Assembly (NCBI RefSeq): GCF_002858865.1
Contig: NZ_PJRR01000014.1
Coordinates: forward strand, 124,001-188,000
Direction of reading: 5' to 3'
From: Caulobacter vibrioides
Lineage (GTDB): Bacteria > Pseudomonadota > Alphaproteobacteria > Caulobacterales > Caulobacteraceae
DNA length: 64,000 nt
Positions 27,999-36,757 of this stretch are shown here, in pieces. The stretch's first letter is position 1. The number at the start of each line of letters is the position of its first letter. The translations under genes and the position numbers were made by a program. Below the pieces are notes generated by a model, which made no database searches, was not told the DNA's origin, and saw only the letters and a program-made list of their open reading frames with translations.

Positions 27999-29177
27999 TC
28001 ACGCAGCGATAGGCAACCAAGCTTCCGCAGCGCGCAGTAGTCGAGCTTCGGCTTCGGCGATCTCCAGTTCGCTGATCGTCAGCGGCGGCAGGAGGCGCAC
28101 GACATCGGCGCCCGCCGCAACGGTCATGACGCCAAAGTCTCGCAAGTGCGCGACGACGTCCCGCGCCGACGCACGAACCTGAAGTCCTCGCATCAGACCA
28201 TGGCCCTGAGCTCGGACGAACAGGTCGCTGTGTCGACGCAAGAGGCGCTGTAGCAGAGCGTCCACAAGCGCCGCCCGTTCACGAACAGTCTCCAGAAAGC
28301 CAGGCGCCAGCACCGCGTCCAGCACCGCCGAGGCGACAGCGCAGGCCAGTGGATTGCCGCCGTAGGTGCTGCCGTGTGACCCAGGCGTCATGCCGCTGGC
28401 GGCGTCCTCGGTCGCAAGGCAAGCGCCGATTGGAAAGCCGCCGCCCAGCCCCTTGGCCACAGCGATGATATCGGGCCGCACGCCATAGAGCTCATGGGCG
28501 AACAGGTGGCCCGTGCGACCGATGCCGGTCTGCACCTCGTCAAGGATCAGCAGCAGGTCATGCTGGTCGCACAGGGCGCGAAGGCCGGCCAGGAACCCGG
28601 GAGTCGCCGGCGTTAGGCCGCCTTCGCCCTGGATCGGTTCGACCAGAATCGCGGCGGTCTGTGGGGTGATCGCGCGCGCTGCGCCCTCGATATCGTTGAA
28701 CGGTGTGGTGTCGAAGGCGTCGTAGAGCGGCGTAAAGCCTTCCCGAACCTTCATCTGATCGGTGGCCGAGATGGTCGCCAGGGTGCGGCCATGGAAGGCG
28801 TTGCCGAAGGTCAGCACACGGTAACGCTCAGGGCGGCCCTTCGCGCCTTGCCAGCGCCGCGCGGTCTTGATGGCGGCCTCGACCGCCTCGGCGCCGGAGT
28901 TAGCGAAGAACACGCGGTCGGCGAAGGTCGCGTCGGTCAGCTTGGTGGCCAGGGCTTCCTGGGCCGGCAGCCGGTAGAGGTTGGAGGCGTGCCACAGGAT
29001 GTCGGCCTGTGTCTTCAGCGCCTGGACCAGACGCGGATCGCCGTGACCCAGGGTGTTGACCGCCACGCCGGCGGCGAGATCCAGGTAGTCGCGGCCGTCC
29101 TGGTCGTAGAGCCAGCAGCCTTCGCCGCGGACGATGTCGATGTTGGCGCGCGCATAGGTGTTCATCAGGGCGGACAC
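27999..29177 (-). CDS. astC: Succinylornithine/acetylornithine aminotransferase (AstC/ArgD type)
   Basis: 392 residues, a class III PLP aminotransferase. Motifs: [47 protein letters not shown] and the PLP lysine in [16 protein letters not shown]. AstC and ArgD cannot be told apart reliably by sequence, and many bacteria use one enzyme for both. Its place as last gene of an ast operon, nine bases after astB, argues that it converts succinylornithine to succinylglutamate semialdehyde with 2-oxoglutarate as acceptor in arginine breakdown. Confidence 0.88.
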   Translation of the reverse strand: MSALMNTYARANIDIVRGEGCWLYDQDGRDYLDLAAGVAVNTLGHGDPRLVQALKTQADILWHASNLYRLPAQEALATKLTDATFADRVFFANSGAEAVEAAIKTARRWQGAKGRPERYRVLTFGNAFHGRTLATISATDQMKVREGFTPLYDAFDTTPFNDIEGAARAITPQTAAILVEPIQGEGGLTPATPGFLAGLRALCDQHDLLLILDEVQTGIGRTGHLFAHELYGVRPDIIAVAKGLGGGFPIGACLATEDAASGMTPGSHGSTYGGNPLACAVASAVLDAVLAPGFLETVRERAALVDALLQRLLRRHSDLFVRAQGHGLMRGLQVRASARDVVAHLRDFGVMTVAAGADVVRLLPPLTISELEIAEAEARLLRAAEAWLPIAA

Positions 29178-29186
29178 GGCGGTCTC

Positions 29187-30467
29187 CTAGACGGTCGGGG
29201 CGGTGAGGAAGGTTTCGAGGGCGGCGTGGGCGACCATGGCGGCTTCCCAGAGCGCGGGATCGGTCAGATCGGATGGCGCTATAGCTCTTGGCCACCAGGT
29301 TTCGACCAGGCGTGTCAGCCGATCGAGGCGTGCGTGGTCCAGCAGGAAGGCCGGGTTGATCTGGTCGCGCGCTGCGGCCGCAACGGGTACGCGCAGGCGC
29401 AGGCAGGCCGGACCGCCGCCGTTGCTCATGCTCTGGCGAAGATCGACGACCTTAACCTTTGTGACCGGATTGTCCGCCGCCAGGATCGTCTGAATCTCAC
29501 GCCAGGCGGCGGCGTTATCGCGCGCCTCGACTGGGACGATCAGGGCCATGTCGCCGTCCGGCAAGGACACCAGTTGCGAATTGAACAGGTAGGAAGCGAC
29601 TGCGTCTTCGAGGCTCAGGTCGCGCGTCTCGATGACCACCAGCCCGGGCAGCCGCGCGGAGAGTTCGGCCAGCAGGTCGGGACGCGTGGCGAAAGCCTGA
29701 GGGTGGGCCAGCAGGACGTTGGCGTTGGCGACCGCGACGACGTCGTTGTGAAAGGCGCCGGCCTTGATCGCCTCGGCGCTCTGCATCGCGAAAAGCGCGG
29801 CGGGCTGAACGCCCGCCAGCCGCGCCGCGGCCTGACTCGCGCGCAGGGCCTGGCGTTCGGGGAAGCGGCCGCCCCGCGGCGCGCCGTGGACAAAGACATT
29901 GACGCCGCGCGCGCCGTGGTTCGCCGCCAGCCGCATATGGTTGGCCGCGCCCTCGTCGCCCAGATGGGCCGCGAACGGCAGAGGGGCATGGACCGCGAAG
30001 GCCTCGCCGGAAAAGACGCGCCGCAGCGTGGCGTAGGTGTCATCCGCCTCCAGCGACCGATGAATCATCGTGCCCAGATTGGCCGTGACCAGGTGGACGC
30101 GGCCGTCGGCGGTGTCGGGCGCGGCGAGCACCGTGGCGGCGTTGGCGGTCCACATCGACGACGCTGAGGACGCCGCGCGCAACAGGTCTAGATCCTCGTC
30201 GGCGACCTGGGCCAGGACCGCTTGGTCCGAACCCTTGAAGCCCAGCCGACGAAGGACATGCGCGGCTGGGCGCGGCGGCGGCGGTAGAAAGCCCTGGGTC
30301 AGGCCCAGATCCAGAAGCGTGCGCATCTTGGTCAGGCCCTGCAGGGCCGCCGCGCGTGGGCTTGAGACCGCGCCCGCGTTGCTGTGCGAGGCGATGTTGC
30401 CCAAGGACAGGCCCGCATAGTTGTGGGTCGGTCCGATCAGGCCGTCGAAATTGATTTCCAAGGTCAT
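29187..30467 (-). CDS. astB: N-succinylarginine dihydrolase AstB
   Basis: 426 residues, slightly shorter than E. coli AstB (447). It hydrolyses N2-succinylarginine to succinylornithine, two ammonia and CO2. The opening [21 protein letters not shown] is the family signature, and the substrate-pocket segments [14 protein letters not shown] and [17 protein letters not shown] (containing the nucleophile Cys) are intact. The start overlaps the astD stop by four bases (ATGA at 30464), so the genes are translationally coupled. Confidence 0.95.
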   Translation of the reverse strand: MTLEINFDGLIGPTHNYAGLSLGNIASHSNAGAVSSPRAAALQGLTKMRTLLDLGLTQGFLPPPPRPAAHVLRRLGFKGSDQAVLAQVADEDLDLLRAASSASSMWTANAATVLAAPDTADGRVHLVTANLGTMIHRSLEADDTYATLRRVFSGEAFAVHAPLPFAAHLGDEGAANHMRLAANHGARGVNVFVHGAPRGGRFPERQALRASQAAARLAGVQPAALFAMQSAEAIKAGAFHNDVVAVANANVLLAHPQAFATRPDLLAELSARLPGLVVIETRDLSLEDAVASYLFNSQLVSLPDGDMALIVPVEARDNAAAWREIQTILAADNPVTKVKVVDLRQSMSNGGGPACLRLRVPVAAAARDQINPAFLLDHARLDRLTRLVETWWPRAIAPSDLTDPALWEAAMVAHAALETFLTAPTV

Positions 30468-31882
30468 GGGGTCAGGCCGATCGGCAGACGGAAGACGGGG
30501 CTGGGGCTTTCCAGCCCGGCGACGGGATAGGCGCTGTAGTCGGCGGCGTAGTAGGCGCTGGGGCGGTGGTTGCCAGACCCGCCAACCCCGCCGAAGGGCG
30601 CGGCCGACGAGGCGCCGGTTGTGGGACGGTTCCAGTTGACGATCCCGGCGCGCACGCTGGCCCAGAAGCGCCGGTAGAGCGCCTCGTCATCGCTGATGAG
30701 ACCGGCGGCGAGACCAAATCTTGTGGCGTTGGCCAGGGCCAGGGCGGCGTCGAAATCCGCCGCGCGGCGAACCTGAAGCAGCGGTCCGAAGATCTCCTCG
30801 TCGCGCAGCGGCGCGTCGGTGAGCTCGATCAGGCCAGGCGAGAGTAGAGCCGAGCGCGCTTCGCGGACCGCGGCCAGCCGCAACGGTCGCCCGCCGTCGG
30901 CGGTCATCCGGTCCTGGGCCGCCAGAACCTGAGCCGCCGCGTGGGCGTCGATCACCGGGCCCATGAAGGGCGCGGGCGATTGGAAGGGGCCGCCGATCAC
31001 CAAGCGGTCCATCAGCATCGTCAGCGCCTCCAGCAGCGCATCGCCGCGTGCGCCCTCGGGCAGAATCAGCCGCCGCGCGCAGGTGCAGCGCTGGCCGGCG
31101 GTCACATAGGCGGACTGGACGATCAGGTGCGCCGCCGCTTCAATGTCCGCGACGTCCCAGACGACCAGGGGCGCGTTGCCGCCCAGCTCCAACGCCAGAA
31201 TCTTGTGCGGGGCGTCAGCCAGCGCCCGATGGATGGCGCGCCCGGCCTGGACTCCGCCGGTGAACAGAACGCCGTCCACCGCCTCGTGCCGAACCAGCGC
31301 CTCGCCCGCCTCGCCGCCACCGATCACGATGGTCAGGACGTGGTCCGGCAGTCCCGCCGCGCGCCAGAGTTCGCCCATCAACTGGCCGCAGGCGGGCGTC
31401 TTTTCGCTGGGCTTGAACACCACGGCGTTACCCGCCAACAGGGCCGGAACGATGTGGCCATTGGCCAGGTGCATGGGAAAATTGAACGGGCCGATCACAG
31501 CCAGGACGCCGTGAGGCCGGTGCGCCAGCCGCGCAGTAGCGTCGGCCATGGACTCGGACCGCTCGCCCGCTCGCTCGTCCTGGGCGCGGATCGAGATGGC
31601 GACCTTGGCCGCGACGCTGTCGGCCTCGGTAAGCGCCTCCCACATCGGCTTGCCGGTCTCGCGGGCGATCAGGGTGGCGATCTCCTCCCGGCGTGCACGG
31701 ACGATCTCGGCGAAGCGCAGGGCGATCGCGCGGCGCTCGGCCAGCGGCGTCATCGCCCATTCCGCGAACGCGGCGCGAGCACTATGGCAAGCCGCGTCGA
31801 TGCTGCGCGCATCGTTCACAGCGAAATCCGCGATCGCCTCGCCCGTATAGGGGTCACGAGAGATGAGCCTAGAAGCGGACAT
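30464..31882 (-). CDS. astD: N-succinylglutamate 5-semialdehyde dehydrogenase AstD
   Basis: 472 residues of the aldehyde dehydrogenase superfamily. It oxidises succinylglutamate semialdehyde to succinylglutamate with NAD. NAD-binding and catalytic motifs are visible: [42 protein letters not shown] with the general-base Glu, and the nucleophile Cys in [11 protein letters not shown]. It overlaps astA by 14 bases and astB by four. The tight coupling supports the specific AstD call over other dehydrogenases. Confidence 0.93.
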   Translation of the reverse strand: MSASRLISRDPYTGEAIADFAVNDARSIDAACHSARAAFAEWAMTPLAERRAIALRFAEIVRARREEIATLIARETGKPMWEALTEADSVAAKVAISIRAQDERAGERSESMADATARLAHRPHGVLAVIGPFNFPMHLANGHIVPALLAGNAVVFKPSEKTPACGQLMGELWRAAGLPDHVLTIVIGGGEAGEALVRHEAVDGVLFTGGVQAGRAIHRALADAPHKILALELGGNAPLVVWDVADIEAAAHLIVQSAYVTAGQRCTCARRLILPEGARGDALLEALTMLMDRLVIGGPFQSPAPFMGPVIDAHAAAQVLAAQDRMTADGGRPLRLAAVREARSALLSPGLIELTDAPLRDEEIFGPLLQVRRAADFDAALALANATRFGLAAGLISDDEALYRRFWASVRAGIVNWNRPTTGASSAAPFGGVGGSGNHRPSAYYAADYSAYPVAGLESPSPVFRLPIGLTP

Positions 31883-32912
31883 GGGTGATCTCCTGGCCGG
31901 GCGCCAAGCCCAGGGCGTTGATGAGCGAGGCTTCGGCGCGGACGCCGTCGTCGCCCGCGCTCAGGCCGCCGCGCACCACACGGAACGCCGCGCCGGCCCC
32001 CGCGCAGACCAGGGCGTCGTCGGTGGGGGTGTCGGTCAGACCGGCTAACGGCGCGCGACGCGCCTCGCGAATGGCCTTCAGATCGTCGATCCGCGCGCGC
32101 AAGGTCGGACCGCCGTCGAAGATGTCGACATAGCCGTCGCTGACGAAGCCCTCTTCGCGCAGCAGGCGCTCGGCCCCGACACCGTCCTGGTGGGGCTTGC
32201 CCAGCGCCGCCTGGGCTGCGGGCGGCAGCAGCCCGACGTAGATCGGATACTTGGGACCGAGGTCGGAGATGAAGCGGGTGCCGCTCAGCGCGCAGGCGCG
32301 GTCGGCCGCCGCGAAATCCATGGCGTAAAAATGCGCGCCGAGCGCATCCCAGACCGGCGAGCGACCATCTGCGTCCTGAACGCCCCGAAGGTCTGCAATC
32401 ACCTGCTCGCCGAACCAGTCCCGGTGGCGGGCCATGAACAGATAGCGGCTACGGGCCATCAGTCGCCCTGCCTGGCCCTTGCGCGCGTCCGGCGCGACGA
32501 ACAGCCCTCCGACCTCGGCTTGGTCGGTAAGGTCGTTGACCAGAGTCAGCACAGACATTTCGACGCGCTTGCCCAGGTCCGGCGACAGTTGGGTCAGGCG
32601 GGTGACGCGATAGCTGTAGAAGGGTTGAGCGACCCCGATCCGGGCGAACACGCAGGCCGCGCCAATAACGCGGCCTTGCCGCTCCAGGACCAGATAGACC
32701 GCCGCTCCGGCGTTGCGGGTTTCCGGGTCGATCAAGGCCTGTTCCGACGCGGCCAAGCGGTCGTCGAGCGCGGCTCGGTCGGCGGGGAGATTGGTCATTC
32801 CCGCATCGGCCGCCCGCGCCAAAGCCAACAGTCCGTCAAGGTCGCCGCGGCGCGCAGGGCGAACCAGATCGGCCGTCTGGGGCGCGGATGGCGTTGTGGG
32901 TGGCCTTGACAC
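31869..32912 (-). CDS. astA: Arginine N-succinyltransferase AstA
   Basis: 347 residues starting at a GTG with a strong GGAGGAG site nine bases upstream. It transfers succinyl from succinyl-CoA to arginine, the entry step of the AST pathway. The GNAT-like fold begins LVRPARRGDLDGLLALARAA. FYSYRVTRLTQLSPDLGKRV and the SKY-like ARSRYLFMARH region are typical of AstA. It is the first gene of the ast operon and reads away from the Lrp/AsnC regulator, which is probably its controller. Confidence 0.93.
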   Translation of the reverse strand: MSRPPTTPSAPQTADLVRPARRGDLDGLLALARAADAGMTNLPADRAALDDRLAASEQALIDPETRNAGAAVYLVLERQGRVIGAACVFARIGVAQPFYSYRVTRLTQLSPDLGKRVEMSVLTLVNDLTDQAEVGGLFVAPDARKGQAGRLMARSRYLFMARHRDWFGEQVIADLRGVQDADGRSPVWDALGAHFYAMDFAAADRACALSGTRFISDLGPKYPIYVGLLPPAAQAALGKPHQDGVGAERLLREEGFVSDGYVDIFDGGPTLRARIDDLKAIREARRAPLAGLTDTPTDDALVCAGAGAAFRVVRGGLSAGDDGVRAEASLINALGLAPGQEITHVRF

Positions 32913-32934
32913 CGAATTTTCTCCTCCCGATTAG
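32906..32934 (+). promoter_or_regulatory. Weak candidate promoter for the Lrp/AsnC gene
   Basis: TTGACA (32906-32911), a 17-base spacer and GATTAG (32929-32934) resemble a housekeeping promoter with a poor -10. It overlaps the astA start, so transcription in the two directions may interfere. Confidence 0.25.
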
Positions 32935-32974
32935 TCTCCAGTCTTGCCGAGGTTTCACGGCATTGCTGATTGAA

Positions 32975-32994
32975 CTTCGGCGTTCAGGCCGAAG
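32975..32994 (+). promoter_or_regulatory. Seven-base inverted repeat over the Lrp/AsnC ribosome-binding region
   Basis: CTTCGGC-GTTCAG-GCCGAAG is a perfect inverted repeat ending three bases before the ATG at 32998. It could be an operator for the Lrp-type protein (autoregulation and ast control) or an RNA hairpin that hides the start site. Confidence 0.4.
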
Positions 32995-32997
32995 AAA

Positions 32998-33486
32998 ATG
33001 CGGTTCTCTAAGGGCGGAGCGACAGAAGCTGTGGTGGATCGGATCGACGAGAAGATTCTGCGGGCGCTGCAGGCCGATGCGCGCCTGACCAACGCGGCCC
33101 TGGCCGAACAGGTGGGCCTCTCGCCCAGCGCCTGCCTGGTGCGAACCCGTCGCCTGGAGGCCGAGGGTTACCTGCTCAGCTACCATGCCCGTCTGGCCGT
33201 GGAGCGCCTGCGGCCGACTGTGATCGTGTACGCCGAGGTGACGCTCAAGCGGCACCATCCGGATGACTTTCTGGTGTTCGAAACCGCCATCGCCGACTTG
33301 CCGGAAGTCATTGAGGCGGCTCAGGTCAGCGGTCCGTTCGACTACTTCCTGAAGGTCTGCGCCCGCGACGTGCTCAGCTGGCGGGAGCTGGCGGACAGTC
33401 TGCTTCGCAGCGAGTTGGGCGTCGACAAAATCGCCACCCACATCCTGATGAAGGAGACCAAGCCCTTCGTCGGATATCCGCTCTAG
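32998..33486 (+). CDS. Lrp/AsnC-family transcriptional regulator
   Basis: Up to 162 residues from the ATG at 32998; GTG codons at 33031 and 33034 behind GGAG would give the more typical length of about 150. The N-terminal winged helix-turn-helix reads IDEKILRALQADARLTNAAL, then VGLSPSACLVRTRRLE. The C-terminal RAM ligand-binding domain (about 75-150) includes SGPFDYFLKVCARDV and the closing THILMKETKPFVGYPL. Members sense amino acids as octamers. Divergent from astA and upstream of the TonB receptor, it most likely controls arginine or cyanophycin use. Confidence 0.92.
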   Translation: MRFSKGGATEAVVDRIDEKILRALQADARLTNAALAEQVGLSPSACLVRTRRLEAEGYLLSYHARLAVERLRPTVIVYAEVTLKRHHPDDFLVFETAIADLPEVIEAAQVSGPFDYFLKVCARDVLSWRELADSLLRSELGVDKIATHILMKETKPFVGYPL

Positions 33487-33882
33487 GCGACCCGGTGGCG
33501 GCGCCTGAATTTTGAGCGGTGACGTGGGTCTTCGGCGGCATCATCTTGCAGGCGGCTTGCCAGATGCGGACTTTTATGTAGCGTTATCGCGTCGAGAGGA
33601 CACGCTCAGCCATGCGCACCCCGCATCAGGTTCTCGTGCGCCGGTCTGTTCAGTACCATCTGAAAGACTGGTTCAACGAGTGATACGCCCCCCGGCCGCC
33701 CAGCGGTCGGCCATAGGCGTGCGCCCCTAGGGCGCCCTTGGACATCCCCATACAGGCCCTGAGCCGTCGCGCCTCGCGATGGTCGGAACCCTTGCGGCGT
33801 CCCGCCTTCCACCGCTCTTCGCCATCGACATAGCGCCGCTCGCGGGCAAGGTCCCGTCGCGTGGCTCCGGGGGACATTTTCC
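33487..33882. other. Intergenic region upstream of the TonB receptor
   Basis: About 400 bases. A 75-codon minus-strand frame (33650-33877) is open, but I find no ribosome-binding site or family pattern for it, so I do not call a gene. The region must hold the TonB-receptor promoter. GGGGGA eight bases before the ATG at 33883 is its ribosome-binding site. Confidence 0.4.
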
Positions 33883-36696
33883 ATGAACTTCCATCGCAAC
33901 GACCTGAGCCATGTGCTCGGGGCGATACTGGCGCTCGGCCTGACGCAGACCGCCTTCGCCCAGGAAACCAAGCCAGCCAAACCGCCCGCCGCCCAGGATG
34001 AGCCGCAGGTGCTCGAAGCCGTGACCGTAACGGGCACCCGGATCCAGGGTCTGGATCTGAAGGGGGCGGTGCAAGCCTATCAGATCGACCGCGAACTGAT
34101 CGACGAGTCGGGGGCGACTTCGGTCATCGACCTATTCAACCAGCTGCCAATCGCCGCCGGCGGCGGCGGCACCTTCTCGACGGCCAGCGCCGGCGCGCTT
34201 TCCGGGGACACGCCCGTCGGCGCGTCAGGCGTCTCGCTGCGGGGGCTGGGAACCAGCGCCACCTTGACCCTGATCAACGGTCGACGCGCGTCGATCAGCG
34301 CCTTCGCTCGGGGCCAGGAATCCTTCATCGACGCCAGCGCTATCCCATTGGCCGCGCTCGAGCGCGTCGAGATCCTCCCTAACGGCGCCTCGGCCCTCTA
34401 CGGCGCAGACGCGGTGGCCGGTGTCGTTAACTATGTCCTGCGCAAGGACTTCGAGGGCCTGGAAGCGTCGCTCTCCTACGGCGACTCGACGGCCAAGAGC
34501 GACGAAGGCCGGGTCAATTTCAACCTTGTCGCCGGCAAGGCGTTCGGCGATCACCACGTGACGGCTGTGGTCGACTACTTCAAGCGCAACGCCTTCTATC
34601 TGCGAGACCGCGCCGCTTCCCGCGACTCTTTCCGACCCAGCCAGCAGGGCTTCCATCCCAGCTTCAACGATCTCTTCTTCATGACCAACGACCAGACCGA
34701 AGGGCCTGGCGGAAGCGGTTGCGCGAGCGCGGACTTCAAGGTCGGGAACCTCGGCGAGTACTGTCAGGTCAACGCCAACCGCTACGTCTCCTCTCAGGAC
34801 GAGCAGGAAAGCGTCGGCGGGCTGATCTCGCACAGCTACAGCTTCGGCGACGGGGCGACTTGGTACAACGAACTCCTGTTCCAGTCCTCCAAGGCGCAGG
34901 GCACGAGCTCGCCGGCCAACTTCTCACGGGCGCCTATCGATCCGGAAAATCCCAACTGGCCGACCACGCTGAAGGACGACCTCGTCGCCGAGGGCAAGGT
35001 GCGGCGCTTCAGTTCCTATTACGGCTTTCCGATCTTCGCCTGGGGCAAGCTGATCGACTCCCGCGCCGTGGAAGTGGAGTCGCAATCCTACCGCTTCGTG
35101 ACGGGCCTGAAGGGTCGGTTGGCCTCGGGTTGGACCTATGATGCAGGCCTGACCATCGGCGGCAACGACCGGACGCAGGAAGGCCTCTCGGGGCTCTACC
35201 GCTCGAAGGCCTTCTATGACGCCAATCTCGGAAATCTGTGTACGGACGGATCGGCTGTCCGACGCTGGAACGTCAACCTAAGCCGGCCCAGCGCCACCTA
35301 TGTCGGCGCCACATGTGAGGCGGCGGGCAAGACGACGCTTTGGTACAATCCGTTCGGCGGCCAGACCCAGCAACCGGGCGGCTTGACCGACCGGTTGGAA
35401 ACCAAGGCCCGCCGCGAGGGTCGCTCTCGCGCCTACGCCTTGGACGGGTCGCTGTCGGGGGACCTGTTCACCCTGGCTGGTCGTCAGGTGAAGGGCGCCT
35501 TCGGGGCGGAGTATCGCCGCGAGACCCTGCGCGACACGCCGTCCGGCGACGCCGTGGCCACCGCGACCAACCCCGAACCGATCCTGGGTTTCTCATCGAC
35601 CAGCGCCAAGGCAGAACGGGACCAGTGGGCCGTCTACGGCGAGGTCTATGCCCCGCTATCGGACCGTCTGGATCTGCAGCTGGCGGCCCGGTACGACCAC
35701 TACGACGCGTTCGGCGGCGACTTCAATCCGAAGGTTTCCGCGCGGTTCCGCGCGACGGACGCCCTGACGTTCCGGGCGAACTGGTCCACCTCATTCCGCG
35801 CGCCATCCTTGGCCCAGAGCGGCGCCGGCGTGCTGCTGTCCAGCTACCGCGTGAACTGCAGGATCACCCCGCAGGCCTGCGGCGGCAGCGCGACCGCAAA
35901 CGGACAGGCGCTCCTGTCGGAGGACGTCGGCAACCCCGAACTGAAGGCCGAGAACGCCAAGACTTGGGGCGGTGGTCTGTTGTTCGAGCCGACCGACGAT
36001 ATTGAGATCAAGCTGGACTACTGGAATATCGAACACCGCAACCTGGTGGGCGTCGCGGAGGACGACTTCATCCGTCGCGCCCTGGCCGGGGCTTTCCCGG
36101 TGAAGGGGCCGGGCCAACTTCCGACGGGCCAGGCGGGTGTCGAGGTCACTAACGGCTTCGTTACGGACGCGCACTTCCAGATCAGCAATCTTGGCTACCA
36201 GAAGACCCGCGGCGTCGATTTCTCCTATACCCAGCACCTGCCCGAGAGCTCGGCGGGGCGCTTCACCGCGACGTTCGACGCGACCTATCTGATCGCCTTC
36301 GACCGCAAGGCCTCGGCCGACGCGCTGATTGAGCGCCTGGCCGGCGACTATCTCTATCCGCGATTCATGGCGAACGCCCGGATCCGCTGGAGCAAGGACG
36401 CCTTGCGAGCCTCCTTGGGCGCCCGCTATGTTAGTCGTTACACCGACCAGCCCGACCCGCGCACCCTGGCAGCGGTCGGTATCGCGGCCAATACCAAGGT
36501 CAAGGTGGACGCCTCGTTCACGCTGGACGGCAGCGTCAGCTACGACTTCTCGGAGCACAGCTACATTCAGCTGAACGTCCGCAACCTGCTGGACGAGGCG
36601 CCGCCTCGGGTTCTGGGCTCAAGCGCGAACGTCGACCTCTACAATCATGACCTCATCGGGCGGTTTGCTACACTCCGCCTGACACATCGCTTCTAG
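33883..36696 (+). CDS. TonB-dependent outer-membrane receptor
   Basis: 937 residues. The signal peptide ends at about residue 27 (LTQTAFAQE). A TonB-box-like LEAVTVTGTRI follows at about 45, then a plug domain (SGATSVIDLFNQLPI, VSLRGLGTSATLTLINGRRA, RVEILPNGASALYGADAVAG) and a large 22-strand-type barrel ending in TLRLTHRF with the terminal Phe needed for assembly. It imports a large or scarce ligand using proton-motive force. The downstream transporter, cyanophycinase-like and isoaspartyl peptidase genes suggest a peptide ligand such as cyanophycin fragments; this is inference. Confidence 0.92.
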   Translation: MNFHRNDLSHVLGAILALGLTQTAFAQETKPAKPPAAQDEPQVLEAVTVTGTRIQGLDLKGAVQAYQIDRELIDESGATSVIDLFNQLPIAAGGGGTFSTASAGALSGDTPVGASGVSLRGLGTSATLTLINGRRASISAFARGQESFIDASAIPLAALERVEILPNGASALYGADAVAGVVNYVLRKDFEGLEASLSYGDSTAKSDEGRVNFNLVAGKAFGDHHVTAVVDYFKRNAFYLRDRAASRDSFRPSQQGFHPSFNDLFFMTNDQTEGPGGSGCASADFKVGNLGEYCQVNANRYVSSQDEQESVGGLISHSYSFGDGATWYNELLFQSSKAQGTSSPANFSRAPIDPENPNWPTTLKDDLVAEGKVRRFSSYYGFPIFAWGKLIDSRAVEVESQSYRFVTGLKGRLASGWTYDAGLTIGGNDRTQEGLSGLYRSKAFYDANLGNLCTDGSAVRRWNVNLSRPSATYVGATCEAAGKTTLWYNPFGGQTQQPGGLTDRLETKARREGRSRAYALDGSLSGDLFTLAGRQVKGAFGAEYRRETLRDTPSGDAVATATNPEPILGFSSTSAKAERDQWAVYGEVYAPLSDRLDLQLAARYDHYDAFGGDFNPKVSARFRATDALTFRANWSTSFRAPSLAQSGAGVLLSSYRVNCRITPQACGGSATANGQALLSEDVGNPELKAENAKTWGGGLLFEPTDDIEIKLDYWNIEHRNLVGVAEDDFIRRALAGAFPVKGPGQLPTGQAGVEVTNGFVTDAHFQISNLGYQKTRGVDFSYTQHLPESSAGRFTATFDATYLIAFDRKASADALIERLAGDYLYPRFMANARIRWSKDALRASLGARYVSRYTDQPDPRTLAAVGIAANTKVKVDASFTLDGSVSYDFSEHSYIQLNVRNLLDEAPPRVLGSSANVDLYNHDLIGRFATLRLTHRF

Positions 36697-36708
36697 CCCT
36701 TGGGCCCA

Positions 36709-36747
36709 GCGCGTGGCTTCGCGGCGCGGAGCCACGCGCGCCTTTTT
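36709..36747 (+). terminator. Rho-independent terminator or attenuator
   Basis: GCGCGTGGCT (36709-36718) pairs perfectly with AGCCACGCGC (36730-36739) around an 11-base loop, followed by GCC and five T. It begins 12 bases after the TonB-receptor stop and the T-run ends ten bases before the transporter ATG at 36758. Confidence 0.8.
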
Positions 36748-36757
36748 GAGATTTCCC

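Noticed and set aside
33650-33877. A 75-codon minus-strand frame upstream of the TonB receptor
   Set aside because: No ribosome-binding site or homology pattern; it would start inside the receptor leader region. Left as intergenic.
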